Positions 1 through 6,200 of a stretch of DNA of 9,823 nt are shown one piece after another. The DNA comes from Bacteroidetes bacterium UBA3022 (GTDB lineage Bacteria > Bacteroidota > Bacteroidia > Chitinophagales > BACL12). Position 1 is the stretch's first letter. The number at the start of each line of letters is the position of its first letter. Below the pieces are notes generated by a model. The model did no database searches. It was not told where the DNA came from and saw only the letters and a list, made by a program, of their open reading frames with translations. Both the position numbers and the translations under genes were made by a program. Where the stretch lies: NCBI GenBank assembly GCA_002346225.1, contig DDYY01000038.1, positions 1 to 9,823 of the forward strand, in the 5' to 3' direction.

Positions 1-58
1 TGGTTAGAGCATCTGACTGTTAATCAGAGGGTCCTTGGTTCAAGTCCAAGTGGGGGAG
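1..58 (+). tRNA. tRNA-Asn (anticodon GTT), 5' part missing
   Basis: This is the 3' three-quarters of a tRNA-Asn. The window opens in the D loop (TGGTTAGAGC). The anticodon stem TCTGA/TCAGA closes around a loop containing GTT. The T arm CTTGG-TTCAAGT-CCAAG is complete, and the 3' acceptor strand TGGGGGA plus discriminator G ends at 58. CCA is not encoded (CAC follows), which is common in this phylum. The 5' acceptor strand lies before the window. The arms are intact, so this copy is probably functional, unlike the two tRNA-like copies downstream. A terminator follows within 6 bases. Confidence 0.9.
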
Positions 59-63
59 CACAC

Positions 64-93
64 AAAGCCAGGAGAAACACCTGGCTTTTTTTT
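64..93 (+). terminator. Rho-independent terminator of tRNA-Asn
   Basis: A perfect 9-bp stem, AAAGCCAGG (64-72) with CCTGGCTTT (80-88), encloses the loop AGAAACA and runs into eight T's (86-93). It starts 6 bases after the tRNA. A degraded copy with the same loop recurs at 556-580. Confidence 0.85.
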
Positions 94-95
94 GT

Positions 96-161
96 GCAGC
101 TGGTTAGAGTCCCGCATGTGCGGGATTAATCAGAGGGTCTCCCGAAGAATCGGGATCCAAG
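96..161 (+). other. tRNA-like sequence B with two hairpin substitutions
   Basis: This is a tRNA-Asn derivative directly after the terminator. It keeps the D-arm piece CAGCTGGTTAGAG and the segment TTAATCAGAGGGTC (126-139, the 3' side of the anticodon arm plus variable region). The 5' side of the anticodon arm is replaced by the perfect hairpin TCCCGC-ATGT-GCGGGA (110-125). The 5' side of the T arm with its TTCAAG is replaced by TCCCGA-AGAA-TCGGGA (140-155). TCCAAG then resumes. No acceptor stem or working anticodon arm can form, so it is not a tRNA. Whether it is transcribed or has a role is unknown. Confidence 0.7.
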
Positions 162-176
162 AGATGAAATCTACCA

Positions 177-199
177 AAAGCCAGTTGAAAAATGGCTTT
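177..199 (+). other. Degenerate copy of the tRNA terminator stem
   Basis: AAAGCCA (177-183) pairs with TGGCTTT (193-199) around a 9-base loop. The stem bases match the outer part of the terminator at 64-93 and it sits in the equivalent place after a tRNA-like copy. The T-run is lost (TTTATATG), so it is unlikely to terminate well. It ends 2 bases before the GIY-YIG start codon and could fold over the initiation region. Confidence 0.5.
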
Positions 200-201
200 A
201 T

Positions 202-507
202 ATGTTCTACATCTACATTATATATTCAGTTGCTTCTGATAGGTTCTATGTTGGGCACTCACAAGATCCATGGCATCGCCTGGAACAACACTTGAGCAAT
301 CGAAAGGACAAGTATACGGGCAGGAATTCAGACTGGGAGCTGCGGGCAGTCTTTAAAGTTGGAGCAACCCGGGGTGAAGCAGACAAGCTGGAGAAGTATA
401 TCAAACGGCAGAAAAGCCGTCGTTTAATAGAACTATTAGTGAAGAAGGATTTTGTGCCGGAGGGTAAATTAGCTCAGCTGGTTAGAGTCCCGCATGTGCG
501 GGATTAA
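202..507 (+). CDS. Small GIY-YIG nuclease-family protein
   Basis: A 101-residue protein consisting of one GIY-YIG domain (PF01541), similar in size to the stand-alone bacterial YhbQ/UPF0213 group. The N-terminus FYIYIIYS corresponds to the 'GIY' strand and RFYVGHS (residues 14-20) to the 'YIG' strand. The DPWHRLEQH segment (residues 22-30) carries the helix Arg region, and GEADKLEKYIKRQKSRR is the conserved C-terminal helix pair containing the expected Glu. The family cuts DNA with a single metal ion in homing endonucleases, UvrC and transposon proteins. The role of the stand-alone bacterial members is poorly known. The ATG at 202 gives the canonical N-terminus, and no clear ribosome site precedes it. 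The tail from about residue 90 (KLAQLVRVPHVRD) is not part of the domain: it is translated tRNA D-arm plus the first hairpin of copy C, with TAA at 505. Activity is inferred. Confidence 0.85.
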   Translation: MFYIYIIYSVASDRFYVGHSQDPWHRLEQHLSNRKDKYTGRNSDWELRAVFKVGATRGEADKLEKYIKRQKSRRLIELLVKKDFVPEGKLAQLVRVPHVRD

Positions 508-552
508 TCAGAGGGTCTCCCGAAGTTTCGGGATCCAAAGAAAGGGAGTTAA
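471..552 (+). other. tRNA-like sequence C overlapping the GIY-YIG 3' end
   Basis: This second tRNA-Asn derivative has a full D arm (AGCTCAGCTGGTTAGAG, 471-487). The hairpin TCCCGC-ATGT-GCGGGA (488-503) is identical to that of copy B. TTAATCAGAGGGTC is retained, followed by the hairpin TCCCGA-AGTT-TCGGGA (518-533), then TCCAA and a decayed acceptor remnant (GGGAG, 544-548). The second hairpin keeps the copy B stem, but its loop is AGTT instead of AGAA. The D arm and first hairpin lie inside the GIY-YIG reading frame, which stops at 505-507. Without an anticodon stem or acceptor pairing it cannot be a normal tRNA. Confidence 0.7.
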
Positions 553-597
553 CACAAAGCCGGGAGAAACACCTGGCTTTGTCTTGTGCAGCTGGTT
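479..597 (+). repeat. Right imperfect direct repeat (tRNA-like C, terminator copy, D-arm fragment)
   Basis: This is the partner of the block at 1-105, as described there. It ends in TTGTGCAGCTGGTT. In the left copy the same sequence leads into tRNA-like copy B, but here it runs within a few bases into an ATG and a GIY-YIG-like N-terminus. The two arrangements suggest repeated insertion or partial deletion at the same site. Confidence 0.65.
556..580 (+). terminator. Decayed copy of the tRNA-Asn terminator
   Basis: AAAGCCGGG (556-564) pairs with CCTGGCTTT (572-580) with one G-U pair around the same AGAAACA loop as at 64-88. The T-run is interrupted (TTTGTCTTG), so termination should be weaker. 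Its position after copy C mirrors the first terminator after the tRNA. Confidence 0.6.
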
Positions 598-601
598 TAA
601 A

Positions 602-640
602 ATGACTTTCTACATTCATCTTCTACACTATCCCAATAAA
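602..640 (+). pseudogene. Possible 5' stub of a second GIY-YIG gene
   Basis: From the ATG at 602 the frame reads MTFYIHLLHYPNKK and then enters the terminator hairpin. The first nine residues match the start of the neighbouring GIY-YIG protein in pattern (FYIHLLH versus FYIYIIY). The position after a terminator copy and D-arm fragment also corresponds. The rest of a GIY-YIG domain is absent. The match is short, so a chance resemblance cannot be excluded. Confidence 0.4.
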
Positions 641-671
641 AAAGACGAACCCGGTTCAGGGTTCGTCTTTT
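640..671. terminator. Strong bidirectional terminator
   Basis: A perfect 9-bp GC-rich stem, GACGAACCC (644-652) with GGGTTCGTC (659-667), has the loop GGTTCA and is flanked by AAAA/TTTT. Read on the minus strand it ends in six T's and lies about 40 bases past the stop of the minus-strand gene, which is probably its main client. On the plus strand it ends transcription from the GIY-YIG patch with four T's. Confidence 0.85.
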
Positions 672-709
672 GCAAGTAATAGGTTTCGGTCAAATGCCGA
701 AGGGTATTA

Positions 710-2434
710 TCAGTCTACACTGAGGCGTTGTATAAAGCTACCTGCTTCATTGGTAACCTGCAAGAAGTAAACACCTGCAGGCCAAGCTGCAACGTCAATT
801 TGTATCAGTTGTGCATTGGCATTGGTGGTTTCCCACATCATAGCTCCATTCAAGCCGGTAATCTGAATATGGTTTTGCAGTCCGGCAATGGCAGTAAGGT
901 CAATAGTAACTGCGCTGCTGGCAGGATTAGGATACACCTGGAATACCTGTTCCGCGTCAAGGTCAGATAGATTATTGGCAAGTCCTACGGTTACAGCTGC
1001 TGTGGCTTCGCAACCCGCAGCATCCGTTACCCAAACTATGTAAGCACCGGGCTCCAGACCACTGATGCTGGCGGTGGTGGCACCGTTAGACCATGCGTAC
1101 GTAAATGGTGCAATTCCACCATCCATAACAAAGGCAGTTGCTGTTCCGGTTGCCGTTCCATCCATACCGGGAGTGGAACTCATCTCCAGGTTCATGGAAG
1201 GGCTAACAGCGATGTCCACAATTGCACTAACAGTGTTGGAGCCGTCGGTTCCGGTAACAGTATAAGTGATATCACTTTCAGGCGTACTTACTACGTTGGT
1301 TCCGGTGGCAATATCGAGATAATCTGCGGGTTCCCAGGTCCAGCTATACCCATCCGGTCCGTCAACAGCAAGCGCAGTGCTTTGGCCTTCGCAAAGCGTT
1401 AATCCATTCTCTCCGCTGATGGCAGCACCATCGGCTGTGATAGCAGGGGCTTCCAGATTTTCCAGTGCAATAAGGGCAGCTGTCGCATCTGCAGCGTCAA
1501 ACAGACGTGCGTAGCTGACAGTGGTTGTTTCGCCAACTGCGAGGTCAAATTTAAAGGTGATTTGAACCGCACAATCGCAGAGTAAATCGCCTTCAAGGGA
1601 GTAAACCTCTAGTCCATTATAGGCATCCGATGGTTTGTAGGGGTTGATGAAAAAAGCTCCATAGCTTACGCGGGCTCTCGGGTCGACAGTGATGGTTCCA
1701 AAATAACATCCACATGCTCCTCCGACAGCTTCAATAAAAGCAGTATCAGATGCCGGTGTATTGCTCACAATAGTATTGTGTGTCATAAAGGTCATACAGT
1801 TGTCCAAATCCTGATCGGGATCAACGTTTCTGATATAATAAATGTCGAACAGGTCTTCGGTGCCGTTATTGGTAATTTCAATTTCGGAAGTGAAATACAA
1901 GGCCGTATCAGGCAAAACCGTAGTCTGGCGAATAAGCAAGTTCAGAGAATCCTGCTCCAGGGTACCTTCCCAAACAGCAGTTTTAACGCCGGCGCTGTCG
2001 CTGTACAGTACGTTGGCCCCCGGCATATCGGGTAATGAATCTCCCCACCAGTATCCCTCATAGGGGTTACAATAGGTGCTGTGGTTCTCATATACAACGT
2101 CACCTACCTGTATGGCCCAGCCTTCCTCGGGGGAGCCGGGTGTGAAATAATCGCCACAAAAAACAGGTTGTCCCGGTTCGGTACTTACATCCCAACCGTC
2201 CTTTTCATGGTCGGCAATATAGCCCAAGCCATTCATGTTGATGCCATGGTAGGCTCCCAACGGTCCTATTGGCGGCTCATCGTTGCTGCCATATACCCCG
2301 CACTCATTGATGCCGATTTCGACATAATTTCCCTGCATGAATATAGAACCGTCAGCAACCTGTGCCTGCAGCATATGGGTGGTTGCCATAAATGCTATTA
2401 TCAGGCAAATCTTTAGTGTGTAAATGTTTTTCAT
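710..2434 (-). CDS. Secreted multidomain protein with type IX secretion C-terminal (type A) sorting domain
   Basis: A 574-residue exported protein. Residues 1-25 form a signal peptide (Lys-rich start, hydrophobic core, LQAQ cleavage region). Residues 26-325 are a probable beta-rich domain with Cys pairs (CGC, CDC) and motifs such as WAIQVGD, YYIRNVDPDQD and DPRARVSYGAFF. I recognise this as recurrent in Bacteroidota secreted proteins, but I know no named function. Residues 330-412 look like an Ig/PKD-type module ('TLCEGQSTAL', 'ITYTVTGTDGS'). Residues 425-483 resemble a SprB repeat ('PFTYAWSNGATTASISGL', 'VTDAAGCEATAAVTV'). Residues 497-574 are a type A sorting domain (VFQVYPNPA, AGVYFLQV). 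The protein should cross the outer membrane by the type IX system and be surface-attached or released. It is transcribed divergently from the pseudouridine synthase gene, and the terminator at 640-671 ends it. ATG at 2434 is chosen because it precedes the signal peptide directly. Confidence 0.85.
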   Translation of the reverse strand: MKNIYTLKICLIIAFMATTHMLQAQVADGSIFMQGNYVEIGINECGVYGSNDEPPIGPLGAYHGINMNGLGYIADHEKDGWDVSTEPGQPVFCGDYFTPGSPEEGWAIQVGDVVYENHSTYCNPYEGYWWGDSLPDMPGANVLYSDSAGVKTAVWEGTLEQDSLNLLIRQTTVLPDTALYFTSEIEITNNGTEDLFDIYYIRNVDPDQDLDNCMTFMTHNTIVSNTPASDTAFIEAVGGACGCYFGTITVDPRARVSYGAFFINPYKPSDAYNGLEVYSLEGDLLCDCAVQITFKFDLAVGETTTVSYARLFDAADATAALIALENLEAPAITADGAAISGENGLTLCEGQSTALAVDGPDGYSWTWEPADYLDIATGTNVVSTPESDITYTVTGTDGSNTVSAIVDIAVSPSMNLEMSSTPGMDGTATGTATAFVMDGGIAPFTYAWSNGATTASISGLEPGAYIVWVTDAAGCEATAAVTVGLANNLSDLDAEQVFQVYPNPASSAVTIDLTAIAGLQNHIQITGLNGAMMWETTNANAQLIQIDVAAWPAGVYFLQVTNEAGSFIQRLSVD

Positions 2435-2506
2435 TCAATAAAAGTAGACAGAATACCGACATTATTCTATGCAGGAGAAAATTTTTACATAACTACGTAA
2501 TTTGGG

Positions 2507-2514
2507 CATCTTTG
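2507..2514 (+). promoter_or_regulatory. Possible -7 box for the pseudouridine synthase gene
   Basis: CATCTTTG matches the Bacteroidota -7 consensus TAnnTTTG except at the first base. It lies 23 bases before the ATG at 2538. A T-rich stretch (TTTT at 2482-2485) about 21 bases upstream could serve as a weak -33 element. The 103-base gap 2435-2537 separates divergent genes and must hold both promoters. For the minus-strand gene the best candidate is TACTTTTA (2439-2446), one base off consensus and very close to its ATG. Confidence 0.35.
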
Positions 2515-2537
2515 AGCAATCCTCAAAAAAGTAAGCA

Positions 2538-3221
2538 ATGATAGAAGTATCCATGATAGCGCATGAAGACACCTGGCTGGTAGTCTTGAATAAACCTTCG
2601 GGCCTCAACACCGAACCTGATGTTGCAGGAAATCCGAATGCCATGGATATGCTACAGGCTTTTTTGCAGGAAAGAGGGCCCTTGCCTTCCAATTTCAAAT
2701 TGGGCCTGCCGCATCGCCTGGACCGCTTAACATCAGGTGTACAGCTCTTCACCACCCGCCAGCAAGCTTTAGCGCAAATGGGCAAGCAGTTTGAAAACAG
2801 AGAGGTTGATAAAACCTATTGGGCATTGGTGGAAGGAGACCCGGGGGAGGGTGGAATATTAGCTCAATGGCACCACCGGATGGAGGGAGGGTATCAGGCG
2901 GTCATAACCCATAAAAAAGTACCCGGCGCCAAAGAAGCCATTTTACGCTGGAAGCGACTGCAGACAAAGAATGGCCTGAGTCTGTGCGAGGTGCATCCTC
3001 AAACTGGCCGGTTTCATCAAATCCGTGCGCAGTTCGCGGCAGCCGGGCATCCTGTTGTTAACGATACCAGGTATGGCGCTACATCTGTGTCGGATGAAAC
3101 CATTTTAGGGTTACACGCGCTGCAACTCGATTTTAAGCATCCAAAAGACGGTATGCCACTTTCGGTACGTGTACCGGTTCCCGGAAATGCACTTTGGACA
3201 GGCTGGGAAGTGACTATGTGA
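2538..3221 (+). CDS. RluA-family pseudouridine synthase
   Basis: A 227-residue enzyme expected to isomerise specific uridines in rRNA or tRNA to pseudouridine (PF00849). It has the family's three landmark motifs in order: LVVLNKPSGL (residues 14-23), PHRLDRLTSGV (58-68) with catalytic Asp62, and HPQTGRFHQIRAQ (153-165). YWALVEG (94-100) and the C-terminal LGLHALQLDFKHP are also typical. There is no N-terminal S4 RNA-binding domain, so it is a short RluA-type rather than an RluC/RluD-type protein. Which uridine it modifies cannot be read from the sequence. ATG at 2538 is used; an in-frame ATG five codons later (2553) is possible, and no clear Shine-Dalgarno favours either. It appears monocistronic: 48 bases separate it from the next gene, which has its own weak promoter-like box. 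Confidence 0.9.
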   Translation: MIEVSMIAHEDTWLVVLNKPSGLNTEPDVAGNPNAMDMLQAFLQERGPLPSNFKLGLPHRLDRLTSGVQLFTTRQQALAQMGKQFENREVDKTYWALVEGDPGEGGILAQWHHRMEGGYQAVITHKKVPGAKEAILRWKRLQTKNGLSLCEVHPQTGRFHQIRAQFAAAGHPVVNDTRYGATSVSDETILGLHALQLDFKHPKDGMPLSVRVPVPGNALWTGWEVTM

Positions 3222-3241
3222 AATAATTATGAAGACTTCCG

Positions 3242-3249
3242 TATCTTCG
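3242..3249 (+). promoter_or_regulatory. Possible -7 box for the large secreted repeat protein
   Basis: TATCTTCG is one mismatch from TAnnTTTG and lies 20 bases before the ATG at 3270. No TTTG -33 element is seen at the usual distance; the only nearby one (3193-3196) is too far upstream. This is a weak call. Confidence 0.3.
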
Positions 3250-3269
3250 ACCTACACATTCTACCACAC

Positions 3270-6200
3270 ATGTGGAAGCACTTTGCCATGTACTTTCTGC
3301 TGTGCGCTGTAGTATTGCCTGCAAGCGCTCAGCTGATAACTTCTGCGGATACCACTATTTGTGATCCGGAGCCTGTCGTATTGGAGGTCTTGTCTTCCCC
3401 GAGCTACGGAACTACCAGCTATACTTTTGAGGAAATAGACTATGCTCCGGAGACCTATGCAGGCACCTCCATTTCACTTTCCGACGATTCGTACGGTGGG
3501 CCCTACAGCATAGGTTTTACTTTTTGTTTTCTGGGGAATGAATATACCCAGTTCTACATCGGCTCCAACGGATGGTTAAGTTTTGGCGGACCGGGTGCTT
3601 TATCTACTACCTACACTTCTGCCTCCATACCCAGCACTGCAGCCGGTGTTCCCAAGAACTGTATAATGGGGCCCTGGCAAGACTGGCATCCCGGATTATG
3701 CGGAGGCTGTATTAAATACCAGACCATCGGCACAGCTCCCAACAGAAAACTGGTACTCAGCTTCGATAATGTACCCATGTTTTCCTGCACCACGACCTAT
3801 GGAAAGTTTCAAATCGTTTTATATGAAACGACCAACATAGTTGAAAATCATATTACTAATAAAGATTTTTGTGGCTGGGCGGGTGGAACCGCTACACAGG
3901 GTGTGCACAGCCTGGATGGCACTGTAGCCTTTGTGGTGCCCGGCAGGAATTCCACCTCCTGGACCGCTGATAATGAAACGGTGCGCTTTGTGCCCTCCGG
4001 AATTACCTGGTATGATGATGGAGGTGATATCGTGGGATATGGTGATAGCATTACAGTCACTCCCGGTGCAACCACCACCTACACAGCTGAAGTGGAATCC
4101 TGCGATGGTTTGACCTACACTTCAGATGTAACCATCACTGTTGGAGATGATGATGCCAGTTTTTCCTATGGAGCCACCAGTTTTTGTCCCGATGATATTA
4201 TTACACCCACGTCTATTGCCATACCCGGAGGAACATTCAGTATCGATCCGCCTGATATGCCTATCAGCTCAGCAACAGGAACCGTTGATTTATCCGGTGG
4301 AGAACCCGGCACTACCTATACCATCGAATACCTTACGCCCCCCGGTCCCTGCCAGTCGTCTTCCACAGTCAATATAACTATAACACCTTTCGATGATGCA
4401 TCGGTAACTTACGATGCTCCTTCTTTTTGCCCGACAGGCACAACGCTTCCCGATGTAGTGGTCCCGGGAGGGACTTTCACCATATCTCCTTCAGGATTGG
4501 TAATCAGTCCTACAACCGGCCAGCTGACGCTTTCTACAGGAACAATTGGAACTACTTACACTATAACCTATACAACGGCCGGATTTTGTCCGGCAACAGC
4601 CACTACCACAGTGACAATTGATCCATTGGACGATCCGGCATTTTCATATGACACCAGCCATTATTGTCCATCAGGTGTAGCCATTCCGGAAATAACGACT
4701 CCGGGTGGAATTTTCAGCATTACACCTGCTTCCATGTCTATCAATGCTACCACAGGAGAGCTGAACCTCGCAACAGGTATTGCAGGAACAACCTATACCA
4801 TCAATTATACCACACCCTCCGGTCCATGCAGCACCAGCAGTACGCAGACGGTTACCATTGATCCGCTGGATATCGCTTCGTTTGGATACAGTGCTCCTTC
4901 CTATTGTGCAGGGGGCACCGTTAGTCCCAGCTTCATCACTACTCCGGGCGGAACCTTCGCGGTTTCTCCGGCGGACCTGGATGTAGATCCCGCAACAGGA
5001 GCGGTGGACCTGACCACCGGAACCGTCGGGGTTTCTTATGCCATTACTTACACCACACCTGCAGGACCTTGTTCCAACTCCGGCTCTGTCACTATTACCA
5101 TCGACCCCAACGACGATTCTACCTTTACTTATACAGCGGACACTTATTGTCCGGTTGGATCTACCATCCCAACGGTAATTACACCAGGCGGCAATTTCAC
5201 CGCATCACCTGCAGGCTTATCTCTGGATGCAGCTTCCGGTAACATCAATCTCGCTGCTTCTACCCCCGGTACCTATACCATTACATATGTTACCCCGGCT
5301 GGTTTTTGCAGTTCCTCGTCTTCCGAAGTAGTGACCATCGAAGCTTTTACGGATGCCTATTTTGAATACGATGCTTCTGCATATTGTCCGGTAGGAAGCA
5401 TACTGCCAACCATCGACAATCCGGGAGGTACGTTCAACGCTGTGGCTGGTCTGGATATGGACCTGACAACAGGTGCTATTAATTTATCAGGATCCACGCC
5501 CGGCGGACCCTACAATATCATTTATAATTCTCCGGGGTGTACCGAACAAGATACCTTCCAGCTGACCGTATGGCCGCTGCCTGTATTGAGTTTCTCCATG
5601 GCCGACCTTATATGTTACGAATCAGCAGCGATTCCACTGAACGCTGTGCCTGCAGGAGGAACATTTACCGGCGCCGGTGTGAGCGGAACATTTTTCGATC
5701 CGGGGAATACACCAGCTGCCGGCGACTACGTAGTAACTTACACGTATACAGATGGCAACGGTTGTATCAATTCCACCAGCGATAATATTGAAGTGATTCA
5801 AAATATAGTGGATGCCGGACCCGACGTTTCCATAGTGGAAAACACCTCTACCTTGCTGTTAGCCGAGGGGGGAACGGTTTTCACCTGGTCACCGGAAACA
5901 GGTCTGGTTTGTTCCGGCTGTCAGCAAACCCCTGCACAACCTTTTCAGACTACTACCTATACAGTAACATCATATGATGATTATGGCTGTGTTGCGGCGG
6001 ATGATGTGACAGTGACGGTGGTGCCTTTCGATGATCTCTCCATCTTTGTCCCCAATACTTTCACGCCCAACGGCGATTTAATGAATGATTATCTCCTGCC
6101 GATGGGTTCCGATATTTCTATGATTCGCCAGTTCACTATTTATGATCGCTGGGGTGAAGTGCTGTGGCGCGGAGAAAACATTCCGGTGAATGCCATGGAA

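Larger units (their letters stand above)
1..105 (+). repeat. Left imperfect direct repeat (tRNA-Asn 3' part, terminator, D-arm fragment)
   Basis: This block aligns end to end with 479-597. Matching segments are TGGTTAGAG (1-9 and 479-487), TTAATCAGAGGGTC (20-33 and 504-517), the terminator loop AGAAACA with CCTGGCTTT, and TTGTGCAGCTGGTT (92-105 and 584-597). The main differences are the hairpin substitutions in the right copy and decay of its acceptor strand. The left end may extend before the window. The GIY-YIG gene sits between the two copies. Confidence 0.7.

Noticed and set aside
96..161. Copy B (and likewise copy C) as a functional second tRNA-Asn
   Set aside because: The 5' halves of the anticodon and T arms are replaced by hairpins and there is no acceptor stem, so the cloverleaf cannot form.
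35..295. Plus-strand open frame across the tRNA, terminator and copy B into the GIY-YIG gene
   Set aside because: It translates structural RNA and terminator sequence and overlaps the well-supported GIY-YIG frame; no domain is recognisable.
494..679. Plus-strand open frame of 61 codons through copy C and the terminator
   Set aside because: Most of it is repeat and terminator sequence. Only the short segment from 602 has a GIY-YIG-like pattern, and that is reported separately as a stub.
2462..2785. Minus-strand open frame of 107 codons
   Set aside because: It is antisense to the start of the pseudouridine synthase, including its catalytic motif region, with no recognisable features of its own.
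4149..5804. Regular spaced repeats as a CRISPR array
   Set aside because: The roughly 240-base periodicity is protein-level repetition within one long frame; there are no short identical DNA repeats with unique spacers.
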